This document shows, piece by piece, positions 27,960 to 36,847 of a DNA stretch of 64,000 bases. Source of the DNA: an uncultured Verrucomicrobiota bacterium (GTDB taxonomy: Bacteria > Verrucomicrobiota > Kiritimatiellia > CAIQIC01 > Lenti-01); NCBI GenBank assembly GCA_937860055.1, contig CALMBO010000027.1:399838-463837 (forward strand), written 5' to 3'. The notes below the pieces were generated by a model. It was given only the letters and a program-made list of their open reading frames with translations. It did no database searches and was not told the origin of the DNA. Position numbers and translations under genes: made by a program. Within the stretch, counting starts at the first letter, position 1. Each line of letters starts with the position of its first letter.

Positions 27960-28694
27960 CTATCCCTCTTTGTTTTCCAGGATCGCGAGCAGATCCGTGG
28001 AGGCCTCTTCCAGCTGGCCCGTCAGCTTGATGACGCGGCCGCGGAACCAGGAATAGGCCATCATGGCGGGAATGGCCACGATCAGGCCCGCGATCGTGGT
28101 GATGAGGGCCTGGGCCACGCCCCCCGCCAGTTCCATCGGGCGGGCCTTCGCCAGATCGAAGGCCACGGTATTGAAGGCCTTGAGCATGCCGATCACGGTG
28201 CCCAGCAATCCCACCATCGGCGCGACCGCCGACAGATCCAGCAGATAATGGATCATGTTCTGCATGCGGCCCGCCTGGCGGGCGCCTTCGCTTTCCATGA
28301 TTTCCTTCAGCATGCCCTCCTTCACGCTGGGATTCTCCTTCAGGAAATCCAGGCCGGCGGCCGTCACGGCGGCCAGGGCCGTCGGCTGCTGGGCGCAGAG
28401 TTCGCGGGCTTCGCGGCCGCGCCGCTCCTTGAGGAGTTCGCGCAGTCGCAAGGCCTGCGCCGCCGGGGCGATGGTGCGGGCGCGCAGCACCAGGGTGTAG
28501 TACACGATCAGCGCCAGCCCCAGCACCGACAAGGCCGCCAGCACATACATCAGCCAGCCGCCCAGCCTCATCAGTTCCGCCAGCGTCAGCATGGTGGCCG
28601 GCGGGATGGCCGCAGAGGCCTCCCCCGTCTGCGCGAATCCAGGCACCGTGGAAAGCAACCAGGCCGCGGACATCCATTTCCAAGTCGTCTTCAT
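27960..28694 (-). CDS. exbB: ExbB/TolQ-type proton channel protein
   Basis: 244 residues with a signal-like first span (WKWMSAAWLLSTVPGFAQ) and then three membrane spans. The MotA/TolQ/ExbB domain appears as NMIHYLLDLSAVAPMVGLLGTVIGMLKAFNTVA, then GGVAQALITTIAGLIVAIPAMMAYSWF, the two segments that form the pore around ExbD. exbD starts on the base next to its stop codon. The extra N-terminal signal segment is seen in some ExbB proteins. Confidence 0.93.
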   Translation of the reverse strand: MKTTWKWMSAAWLLSTVPGFAQTGEASAAIPPATMLTLAELMRLGGWLMYVLAALSVLGLALIVYYTLVLRARTIAPAAQALRLRELLKERRGREARELCAQQPTALAAVTAAGLDFLKENPSVKEGMLKEIMESEGARQAGRMQNMIHYLLDLSAVAPMVGLLGTVIGMLKAFNTVAFDLAKARPMELAGGVAQALITTIAGLIVAIPAMMAYSWFRGRVIKLTGQLEEASTDLLAILENKEG

Positions 28695-28731
28695 GTTCTT
28701 CCTCTCTGTCTTTCGGGCGATCCGCCCGTCT

Positions 28732-29355
28732 CTACATTTCCGCCGTCACCAGATCCATATGGTCGGCAAAATACTTCCATCCCGAAATCAGCGTGATCGC
28801 CACCACCAGCGTGGACAGGATCCACGAGGTGATCACGAACGCGGCGTCGTACTGGCGCAGGAATTTCTCGGACAAATCCAGGTAGGGCAGCGCATCCGTG
28901 CGGGCCGCCAGCAGGATGAAGGTCGCGATGATGGCGACCATCTGCCAGACCGTCTTCAGCTTCCCCCAGTTCCCGGCGCTGATGATCCGCCGCTGATCCG
29001 CCGCCGCCGCCAGCAGCCGCAGCCCGGTCACGGCGAACTCGCGGGCGATGATCACCACCACGACCCACGCCGGCACCAGCGAATAATCGGGCTCGTAGGG
29101 CAGCCGGATGCCCACGAAGCTGACCAAGGCGGCGCAAACCAGCACCTTGTCCGCCAACGGATCCATCAGCTTGCCGAACGCCGTCACGCCATAGTGCATC
29201 CGCGCCAGCTTCCCATCCCAGTAGTCCGTGATGCTCGCCGCCACGAACACCAGGAAGGCCAGGGTCGTGGAAAACGGAATGGGCAGCGCCATGAGCAGCA
29301 TCAGCACCACCGCGGCAACCAGCCGGCTAACGGTCAACATGTTGGGCAGGTTCAT
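28732..29355 (-). CDS. pgsA: CDP-diacylglycerol-glycerol-3-phosphate phosphatidyltransferase
   Basis: 207-residue inner-membrane enzyme for the committed step to phosphatidylglycerol. It begins MNLPNMLTVSRLVAA and carries the CDP-alcohol phosphotransferase motif D-x2-DG-x2-AR-x8-G-x3-D-x3-D as SITDYWDGKLARMH then FGKLMDPLADK. The order ftsK, rodZ-like, pgsA matches the neighbourhood of spoIIIE/ymfM/pgsA in Bacillus, which helps fix the identity of the gene before it. It starts 6 bases after that gene. Confidence 0.95.
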   Translation of the reverse strand: MNLPNMLTVSRLVAAVVLMLLMALPIPFSTTLAFLVFVAASITDYWDGKLARMHYGVTAFGKLMDPLADKVLVCAALVSFVGIRLPYEPDYSLVPAWVVVVIIAREFAVTGLRLLAAAADQRRIISAGNWGKLKTVWQMVAIIATFILLAARTDALPYLDLSEKFLRQYDAAFVITSWILSTLVVAITLISGWKYFADHMDLVTAEM

Positions 29356-29361
29356 CTCGGT

Positions 29362-32300
29362 TCAATCCAGATAAGGTTCAGGCGCCGGACGGCAGTTGTC
29401 CAGCAACGGCTGGGCGGCCGCAGGGGCGTCCGGCGTTTCGGATCCCGATCTCTCGCAGGCACGGGCGATCCCGATCCAGAGGAAAGCCAGCACAACCAGT
29501 CCAAACAGCGTGCGCCAGACCTGCCAGGGAATCCGGACAAGTCCTTTGCGGATGGCCTCTCCGGCCCGGCTTAAACGAATCCGGAAGGCGATCCGGGGCG
29601 CCTTTTTCGCGGCCGGCGAAGGAACCGCCGCAGGAACCACCCGGATGGCCCTCTTTTCTTTTTCCGCCCGCTCCCGGGCCGCCGCCTCTTCGCGACGGCG
29701 CCGTTCCTCCTCTTCCGCCTTCCGGACCTGCTCCTGGCGCAATTCTTCTTCCTCTGCCTTGGCGGCCCGGGCGGCGTTTTCCGCTTCTTGCACCTGCGCC
29801 GCCTGCTCCTTGCGGACGGCTTCCTCGCGATGGAGATGCTGGCGGGCCTCCTCCTTGTGCACGGCGATGCGCTCTTCCTCGCGGAGGGCGAATTCCGCGG
29901 CAGCCCTCGATTCGGCTTCTTCGCGGGCACGGCGGGCCGTCTCTTCGCGCACCCGGCTGATCTCCTCGGCATGGAGCTGGCGGACATTCTCTTCGCTGGA
30001 CTGGCGATCGACGGCGTCCTGGTTCCGGCGCAGCTCCGCCTCCTGCATCAGCCGTTCCGTCTCTTCGCGCATCAGCACCACTTCGCGTTCCTTCGCGCGA
30101 AGAGCCTCTTCCAATTGACGGCGGCGTTCCTCCGCCTTCTGGACTTTGCGTTCCGCCTCTTCCCGAACCTTGGCCTCGGCTTCCATTCGGGAGGCCAGTT
30201 CTGTTTCCGCCTTCGCCCGGCGGTGGGCTTCTTCCTGGATCTTGCGTTCGGTCTCTCCGCGGATCCGGAGGGCTTCCTGCTCGCGACGGGAGAGTTCCTC
30301 CTCCAGCTGGAGGCGGCGCTGCTCTTCCGTGCGGAAGCGGGCCGCTGCCGCATCCCGTTCCGCCTGTTCGGCCTCTTCGCGGGCCTGCCGTTCGGCGGTC
30401 TCGCGCGCCTTGGACTCCGCCTCGGTGCTCACGCGCAAGACCACTTCCTCGCGGGCATGGCGGGCTTCTTCTTCGCGGCGCCGGAGTTCTTCGGCCAGCT
30501 GGCCGATGCGGGACTCCGCCTCGTTCATCTTCCGTTCGGCCTCTTCGCGGGCTTGGCGCTCCGCTTCTTCCCGGTCCTTCCGTTCGGATTCCTGCCGGGT
30601 GCGCAGGGCCGCCTCTTCCGCCGCACGGGCTTCCGCCGCCTCGCGCGCGAGGACCACTTCCCGCTCCTTTTCCCGGAGGAGTTCCTCCAGATGTTTCCGG
30701 CTTTCCTCGATTTCCCGCGCGGCTTGCTCGGCGGCCTCCCGCGCCTTCTTCTCCGCTTCGGCCCGATGCTGGTGATCCCGCTCCATCTGGGCGCGGCGCT
30801 CGGATTCCACCTGCACCTGCAATTCGGCTTCTGCACGGGCCTGCCGGGCCTCTTCCTCTCGGCGCGTCAGTTCCCTCTCCAGCTCGCTCAATCGCTCCTC
30901 GGAAATCCGGACCTTCAGCTCGGCGTCTTCGCGGGCCTTCCGCTCCGCCTCCCCCTGGGCCTGCAATTCCGCCTCCACCTTCGCGCGCTGCGCGGCCTCG
31001 TCCTTCGCGCGCAGCTCGGCCTCTTCGCGGGCCAGTTTTGCCGCTTCCTCCCGGCGCAGCAGTTCCTCCTCCAGTTCGCCGAGCTTCGCCGCGGACAGAT
31101 GGGCCTGCCGCTCGAACTCCTCGCGGGCTTGGCGCGCGGCTTCTTCGCGGTCCTGCAATTCCCGCTCCACGCGGGCGCGGTGGTCGGTTTCCTCCCGGAT
31201 CCGCTGTTCCAGCTCTTCGCGGGCCTGGCGGGCTTCCTCCTCGCGGGAAACCAATTCGTCCTCCAGGTCGCGTAACTTGGTCGCCGTCATCTGGGCCCGG
31301 AGTTCGACCTCTTCGCGGGCCTGGCGTTCAGCTTCTTCCCGCGCCTGCCATTCCGCTTCGACCTGCGCGCGGCGCGCCGCCTCCTCCTGGACCTTCCGCT
31401 CCGCCTCTTCGCGGGCGGCGGCGGCCTCCTCTTCGCGGCGGCGCAGCTCCTCCTCCAGCTCCTGCAGCCGGTTGCCGGCCATCTGCACCTGCAGCTCCAC
31501 TTCCTCGCGGGCGCGGCGCTCGGCCTCTTCGCGGGACTTCCACTCCGCCTCCACCTGGGCCCGGCGCTCAACCTCTTCCTGCATGCGCCGCTCCGCTTCC
31601 TCTCGGGCGGCGGCCGCTTCCTCCTCGCGGCGCTGGAGCTCGACTTCAAGGGCGCGGCGGCGGTCTTCGACCTCCTTGACCTTGTGTTCCGCCGCCTCGC
31701 GGGTCTGGCGGTTGGACTCCTCGTGCAACCGCACCGCCTCTTCCCGGGCGATCCGCACTTCCACCTCGCGCCGCTGGAATTCCTCCTGCAGCTGCCGCTG
31801 CCGCTCTTCGGCTTCTTCGCGGGCCTGCCGCTCCGCCTCTTCGCGGGTCTGATGCTCCGCCTCCATCTGCGCGCGGCGCTCGGCGGCCTCCCGCAGAAGG
31901 TTTTCCAGCTTCTCGCGTTCCTGGCGGGCCATGTCCTCCTTGTTCCGGAGTTCAATTTCCAGCTGGCGGCGGCGTTCTTCGATTTCCAGGGCCTGCCGTT
32001 CGGCCTCTTCCCTCGCCTGGCGCTCCACCTCTTCACGGGCCTGGTGCTCCGCCTCCATCTGCGCGCGCTGTTCGGCCTCCTCCTGGGCGCGGCGCTCTGC
32101 CGCTTCCTGGGCCAGGCGCGCCTCCTCCTCATGCCGATGGAGCTCTTCTTCCAGCTGCCGACGGCGTTCTTCCGTTTCACGGACTTTCTCTTCGGCCGCT
32201 TCGCGGGCCTGCCGCTCCGCCTCTTCGCGGGCCTGGAGTTCCGCCTCGATCTCGGCGCGATGCTCCGCTTCTTCCCGGGCGCAGCGCTCGGCCTCCTCCC

Positions 32301-34209
32301 GGGCAAGCCGGGCTTCTTCTTCGCGGCGATGCAGCTCTTCTTCCAGCTGCCGGCGGCGGTCTTCCGTTTCGATGGCTTGGCGCTCGGCTTCCTCGCGGGC
32401 CTGCCGCTCGGCTTCGCTGCGCGCCTGGAGTTCGGCCTCCACCTGCGCCCGGCGCTTGGCTTCGATCTGGGCCTGCCGCTCGGCTTCGATGCGGGCCAAG
32501 CGGGTTTCTTCCTCGCGGCGCTTCAATTCTTCTTCCAACTGGCGGCGGCGCTCTTCGGTCTCGCGGACCTGCTGTTCCACGGCCAGCCTCGCCTGGCGCT
32601 CGGCTTCCTCGCGGGCTTCCTGCTCGGCCTTTTCGCGGGCGCGCTGTTCTTCCGCTTCGCGGGCCTCGCGCTCGGCCTTTTCGCGGGCCAGGCGGGCCTC
32701 CTCCTCGCGGCGGTGCAGTTCCTCTTCCAGTTGCCGGCGCCTGGCTTCGGTCGCCTCGACCTGCCGCTCCGCCTTTTCGCGGGCTTTGCGCTCCGCGGTC
32801 TCGCGGGCCTTGCGCTCCGCCTCTTCATGGGCCCGGACTTCGGCATCTTCCTTGGCTCGTTGTTCCGCCGCCTCGCGGGCGCGGCGGGCGTTTTCCTCGA
32901 ATTGGCGGAGTTCCTCTTCCAGCTGGCGGCGGCGATCTTCCGTCTCCTGGACCTTCCGTTCCGCCGCCTCGCGAGCCTTGCGTTCCGCCGCCTCGCGAGC
33001 CTTCTGCTCGGCTTCCGCCTGTGCCCGCTTGGCCTCTTCTTCCTTCCAAAGCCTCTCGACGGCCTCCCGCTCCAACCGCGCCGCCTCTTCGCGACGCTGC
33101 AATTCCGCTTCCAGCTGCAGGCGCTGCTCCTCGATTTCCCGGATGCGGCGTTCCGCCTCCAGGCGGGCCTGGCGCTCGGCCTCTTCCCGGGCCAGGAGCT
33201 CGGCCTCTTCCTGCGCCCGTTTTTCGGCTTCGAGCTGCATGCGCCGCTCGGCCTCCTCGCGGGCCTTCTGCTCGGCGATTTCCCTCTTCTTGAGTTCCTT
33301 CTCAAGATGGCGGCGGTTCTGCTCGGCCTCCTGGGCCTTGCGCTCCACTTCCTCGCGGGCGCGGCGCTCGGCCTCCTCGTGGGCCCGCCGGACATCTTCC
33401 TCCGACTGTTTCAGGGCTTCTTCCAGCTGGCGGCGGCGATCTTCCGCCATGCGGGCCCGTTCCTCCGCCTCTTCCCGCGGAGAAGCCGGCGCCTTCTTCC
33501 TCCCGGCGCCACGCCCCCGCCGGACGGCCGCTTCCTCCGCCGGCTTCGCCGGCGGCGCCACAGCCCGGACTTCCTCTTCCGGAGTTTCCGGAACGGACGG
33601 GGAGACCATCTCCAGCTCCTCGATCTCCCGGGCTTCCTGCGGCGACTCTTCCACGATGGGCTCCGCCGGCAGCGCGGCCGGCTCGGCCAGCGGCAATTCC
33701 TGCTGGCCCGGCTTTTTCCGGGCGGGAGGCAACGGGATTCCCGGAGGCGGCGCTTCCGCGGTAGGCGCCTCTTCTTCCCACGCTTGTCCGGCGGCGGCCT
33801 CGGCCTCCACGCGCTGCCGCCCCATCTGGCGCGCCTTCTCCTGCGCGGCGGCGATTTCCTTCGCCTTGCGCTGGACTTCCTTCCGGTCGTGTGCCTCCTT
33901 CAGCTTCTTCTGGAGGCCGGAAAAGATCCCGTCTTTCTTCTTGGGATCGCGAATCAGCTCCGTCTTGTCGTCGGACACCCCTGCAAAATGCAGATAGCTC
34001 TCGATGAACGGCTCCGCATCCAATCCCAAATACTCGCAATACAGCCGGTAGAACCCCTTGGCATAGGTCGGCGCGATCAGCTTGGGATAGTCATCCTTCT
34101 CCATCGCGTCGATGACCAGCATCTTGAGATGCGTGGCCGAGGCCGCTTCCGTCACGGTCACCCGCCTGGCCTCGCGCGCCTCCTTCAACTGCCTGCCCAT
34201 GCCGCTCAT
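29362..34209 (-). CDS. Giant RodZ-like protein: HTH domain, ~64-residue coiled-coil repeats, C-terminal membrane span
   Basis: 1615 residues. Residues 4-75 form a RodZ-type helix-turn-helix (RQLKEAREARRVTVTEAA, APTYAKGFYRLYCEYLGLD). A Pro-rich linker (about 140-240) is followed by roughly nineteen imperfect repeats (about 255-1420) built on RRRQLEEELHRREEEARLAR plus about 44 residues of REEAERQA type. A second Glu/Arg-rich part, a basic stretch and one membrane span (about 1567-1584, TLFGLVVLAFLWIGIARA) follow, with only about 30 residues beyond it. Known RodZ proteins are near 300-350 residues, link MreB to the wall machinery, and have no such repeats. The start has GGATGG upstream and overlaps nothing; ftsK ends 9 bases before. 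Role in cell shape is inferred. Confidence 0.8.
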   Translation of the reverse strand: MSGMGRQLKEAREARRVTVTEAASATHLKMLVIDAMEKDDYPKLIAPTYAKGFYRLYCEYLGLDAEPFIESYLHFAGVSDDKTELIRDPKKKDGIFSGLQKKLKEAHDRKEVQRKAKEIAAAQEKARQMGRQRVEAEAAAGQAWEEEAPTAEAPPPGIPLPPARKKPGQQELPLAEPAALPAEPIVEESPQEAREIEELEMVSPSVPETPEEEVRAVAPPAKPAEEAAVRRGRGAGRKKAPASPREEAEERARMAEDRRRQLEEALKQSEEDVRRAHEEAERRAREEVERKAQEAEQNRRHLEKELKKREIAEQKAREEAERRMQLEAEKRAQEEAELLAREEAERQARLEAERRIREIEEQRLQLEAELQRREEAARLEREAVERLWKEEEAKRAQAEAEQKAREAAERKAREAAERKVQETEDRRRQLEEELRQFEENARRAREAAEQRAKEDAEVRAHEEAERKARETAERKAREKAERQVEATEARRRQLEEELHRREEEARLAREKAEREAREAEEQRAREKAEQEAREEAERQARLAVEQQVRETEERRRQLEEELKRREEETRLARIEAERQAQIEAKRRAQVEAELQARSEAERQAREEAERQAIETEDRRRQLEEELHRREEEARLAREEAERCAREEAEHRAEIEAELQAREEAERQAREAAEEKVRETEERRRQLEEELHRHEEEARLAQEAAERRAQEEAEQRAQMEAEHQAREEVERQAREEAERQALEIEERRRQLEIELRNKEDMARQEREKLENLLREAAERRAQMEAEHQTREEAERQAREEAEERQRQLQEEFQRREVEVRIAREEAVRLHEESNRQTREAAEHKVKEVEDRRRALEVELQRREEEAAAAREEAERRMQEEVERRAQVEAEWKSREEAERRAREEVELQVQMAGNRLQELEEELRRREEEAAAAREEAERKVQEEAARRAQVEAEWQAREEAERQAREEVELRAQMTATKLRDLEDELVSREEEARQAREELEQRIREETDHRARVERELQDREEAARQAREEFERQAHLSAAKLGELEEELLRREEAAKLAREEAELRAKDEAAQRAKVEAELQAQGEAERKAREDAELKVRISEERLSELERELTRREEEARQARAEAELQVQVESERRAQMERDHQHRAEAEKKAREAAEQAAREIEESRKHLEELLREKEREVVLAREAAEARAAEEAALRTRQESERKDREEAERQAREEAERKMNEAESRIGQLAEELRRREEEARHAREEVVLRVSTEAESKARETAERQAREEAEQAERDAAAARFRTEEQRRLQLEEELSRREQEALRIRGETERKIQEEAHRRAKAETELASRMEAEAKVREEAERKVQKAEERRRQLEEALRAKEREVVLMREETERLMQEAELRRNQDAVDRQSSEENVRQLHAEEISRVREETARRAREEAESRAAAEFALREEERIAVHKEEARQHLHREEAVRKEQAAQVQEAENAARAAKAEEEELRQEQVRKAEEEERRRREEAAARERAEKEKRAIRVVPAAVPSPAAKKAPRIAFRIRLSRAGEAIRKGLVRIPWQVWRTLFGLVVLAFLWIGIARACERSGSETPDAPAAAQPLLDNCRPAPEPYLD
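29946..33447 (-). repeat. Internal tandem repeats of ~192 bp (about 19 units)
   Basis: The coding repeats of the RodZ-like protein. Four units counted by hand were each exactly 64 residues; over the array the mean spacing of the RRQLEEEL-type core is about 61 residues, so a few units are shorter. Late units drift (KLGELEEELLRREE, SRKHLEELLREKE). Boundaries are approximate. Confidence 0.8.
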
Positions 34210-34218
34210 GTCGCCATC

Positions 34219-36768
34219 CTATGCCTGAGGCTTTTCTTCGTCGCCGGCGTCCGCGCCCGCCGCAGCTCCGAACCCATCCAGATCGAACAGGATCTCGCGC
34301 GCTTCCGACCCCCGCGGAGGTCCCACCATCCCCTTTTCCTCGAGGATGTCGATCAGGCGCGCCGCCCGCGTATAGCCGATCCGGAGCCGCCGCTGGATCG
34401 ACGAGGTGCTGGCCCGCCGCGTCTGGCGGATCACTTCGATCGCCTGCTGGATCAGCTCCTCGTCCTCTTCCGGCGCATCGGGCAGGTCCACCCCTCCCCC
34501 GCCCTTGCCGTCCTTCGCCAGCAACCGGCTGTCGAACCGCGGATGGCCCTGCCGCTTCCAATGGTCCGCGATCGCCTGGATTTCCTCGTCCTTGGTCCAC
34601 GCCCCCTGCGCCCGCACCAGCTTGTTCGCCCCCGTCAGGACCAGCATGTCGCCCTTGCCGACGAGCTTGTCCGCCCCTTCCTGGTCGAGAACCACCCGGC
34701 TGTCGTTCTTTTGCGCCACCTTGAACGCCACGCGGCCGGGAATGTTCGACTTGATCGTGCCCGTGATGATGTCCACTGTCGGGCGCTGCGTCGCGATGAT
34801 CATGTGGATGCCCGTCGCGCGCGCCAGCTGCGTCAGCTTCTGGATCCGCGGCTCGATGTCCTGCTGCGCCGTCAGCATCAGGTCCGCCAGTTCGTCGATG
34901 ATGATCACCCAGTACGGCAGGCGGTCCGGCAACGGCTCTTCGGCCTCCGCCCCCGCCGCGCCTTCGCCTTCCTCCGGAGCCTCTTCGCCTTCCGCCGGCG
35001 GCTTCTCGTCGGAATCGCCCTCGAACAGCGCCGTCTGCTCGGCCTTGGGGCGCTGGTTGAAGCTGCGGATGTCGCGCACCCCCGCCTGATGGAACAGCTT
35101 GAAGCGCTTTTCCATCTCCTGGATCGCCACCCGGAGGCCGCTAATCACCTTCTTGGCATCGGTGATGACCGGCACCAGCAGATGCGGCAGGTCGTTGTAT
35201 CCCGAAAACTCCACGATCTTCGGATCGATCAGGATCAGGCGCAGATCCTCCGGCGTGCGCGTCATCAGGAGCCCTGCCAGGATGGAATTCATGCAGACGG
35301 TCTTGCCCTGCCCCGTCGCGCCCGCGATCAGCATGTGCGGCAGCGCCGCCAGGTCGGCCATCAGCACATGGCCGCCCACATCCTGCCCCAGCGCCAGCGG
35401 CAGCGCGGCCTTCGAGGTCGTCCACGCCGCGCTTTCCAGCAGCTGGCGCAGCACCACCGGCGCCGCGCTGCGGTTGGGCACCTCGATGCCCACCACGCCC
35501 TTGCCGGGGATCGGGGCCTGCACGCGGACGCTCTCCGCCTTCAATGCCAGCGTGATGTTGTTCGCCAGCGCGCCGATCCGCTCCACCTTCACGTTCGCCG
35601 CCGGCAGCAGCTCGTAGCGCGTCACCACCGGCCCCTGCTCCACATGCGTCACCTCGGCTTCGATGCCGAACTCCGCCAGCGTGTTGCGGATGGTTTGGAT
35701 CGTCTTCTCCAGCTCGTCGGCCCCCGCCCGCGCCCCGGCGCCCTCGGGAACCGGCTGCAGCAGCGTCATCGGCGGAAGCGCCCATTTCGGCGCCGGACGG
35801 TTCGCCTCCTCCGCCGCCATCTTGGCGTTCTTTTCCGCCTCCAGGCGCGCCTGCTTCGCCGCCCGCTCCTCCGCCGCCTTCTTTTCCTCCTCGGCCTTCT
35901 GCTGGTCCGCCAGGCGCTTCAGGAACGACGCCTTGCGGGCCGCCTCCTCCTTTTCACGGGCCGCGGTCTCTTCCTTTTCGCGGCGCAGGCGTTCCTCCAC
36001 CTCGCGTTGGCGCGCTTCCTCGCGCCCCTGCTGCTCCCGTTCCTTCTGCAGGCGGCGGTCTTCCCTCTCCTGGATCCGGCGCTCCTTCTCCAGCTCGCGC
36101 TCCAGCTTCAGGCGTTCGCGCTCCAGCAGGACCGCCTCCCGCTCGGCCTGCTCCTGCGCCGTGCGATGCAGGGCCGCCCGCTCCTCGCGCCGCTCCTGCC
36201 AGCGGTACCAGGCATCCACCAGGGCCCGCCACAGCTCGGCCGGATGCGTCTGCGACACGAAGAACAAGCCGCCGACCATCACCCCCACGCAGACGATCGC
36301 CGACCCCACCACCCCCAGAAAATTCGTCAGCAGCAGCCGCCCCAGGAAGTACCCGATCAAACCGCCCGGCATCTGGCTCAGGTTCAGCCGTTCCATCGAC
36401 ATCCGGTTCCAGAACTCCGACTGGATGTCCACCAGCACGCAGATTCCCGACAGGATGCCCAGCATCCACAGCACCCGCGGCCATACCCGTTCCCCCGACT
36501 GCACGATCATCAGCACGCCCCACACCGCCAGCAACAGGGGAAAGAGGAACCCCGCCAGCCCAAACAGCTTGAAGACCCCCCAGGCCGCCCACGCCCCCAC
36601 GGGCCCGATGTAGTTCGCTGTCGGCGAATTGGATGGGCTGTGCTCCCACGGGATGTCCAGCCACGTATACGAAACCAATGCCAGGAGGAGCAGCACCCAG
36701 GCCGCCTGCATCAGGATTCCCGTCGCCTCGCGGCGCACATTCGCCAACTTGCCCTTTTTGCCAGCCAT
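34219..36768 (-). CDS. ftsK: DNA translocase FtsK/SpoIIIE
   Basis: 849 residues from the ATG at 36768. Four or more membrane spans (about 15-190) anchor it at the division septum. A highly charged coiled-coil linker (about 200-350) leads to the motor: ELLPAANVKVERIGALANNI, Walker A GATGQGKT with Lys489, LILIDPKIVEFSGYNDLPHL, Walker B YWVIIIDELADLM, and IATQRPTVDIITG. An acidic insertion (EGEEAPEEGEGAAGAEAEE) interrupts the motor. The C-terminal gamma winged helix, which reads KOPS sites, is present (QAIEVIRQTRRASTSSIQRR). It pumps chromosome DNA during division. It heads the ten-gene cluster. Confidence 0.96.
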   Translation of the reverse strand: MAGKKGKLANVRREATGILMQAAWVLLLLALVSYTWLDIPWEHSPSNSPTANYIGPVGAWAAWGVFKLFGLAGFLFPLLLAVWGVLMIVQSGERVWPRVLWMLGILSGICVLVDIQSEFWNRMSMERLNLSQMPGGLIGYFLGRLLLTNFLGVVGSAIVCVGVMVGGLFFVSQTHPAELWRALVDAWYRWQERREERAALHRTAQEQAEREAVLLERERLKLERELEKERRIQEREDRRLQKEREQQGREEARQREVEERLRREKEETAAREKEEAARKASFLKRLADQQKAEEEKKAAEERAAKQARLEAEKNAKMAAEEANRPAPKWALPPMTLLQPVPEGAGARAGADELEKTIQTIRNTLAEFGIEAEVTHVEQGPVVTRYELLPAANVKVERIGALANNITLALKAESVRVQAPIPGKGVVGIEVPNRSAAPVVLRQLLESAAWTTSKAALPLALGQDVGGHVLMADLAALPHMLIAGATGQGKTVCMNSILAGLLMTRTPEDLRLILIDPKIVEFSGYNDLPHLLVPVITDAKKVISGLRVAIQEMEKRFKLFHQAGVRDIRSFNQRPKAEQTALFEGDSDEKPPAEGEEAPEEGEGAAGAEAEEPLPDRLPYWVIIIDELADLMLTAQQDIEPRIQKLTQLARATGIHMIIATQRPTVDIITGTIKSNIPGRVAFKVAQKNDSRVVLDQEGADKLVGKGDMLVLTGANKLVRAQGAWTKDEEIQAIADHWKRQGHPRFDSRLLAKDGKGGGGVDLPDAPEEDEELIQQAIEVIRQTRRASTSSIQRRLRIGYTRAARLIDILEEKGMVGPPRGSEAREILFDLDGFGAAAGADAGDEEKPQA

Positions 36769-36777
36769 ATTTGTATA

Positions 36778-36807
36778 TATATAGCAGACCCCTTCCCGCC
36801 AATGCAA
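36778..36807 (-). promoter_or_regulatory. Promoter of ftsK, predicted leaderless
   Basis: Minus strand: TTGCAT (36807-36802), 18 bases, TATATA (36783-36778) within an AT-rich run, then 9 bases to the ftsK ATG with no Shine-Dalgarno sequence. Confidence 0.55.
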
Positions 36808-36847
36808 TACCCGCCTGCCCCTCTTCCGGATGGCGGGAGGGCGGATT

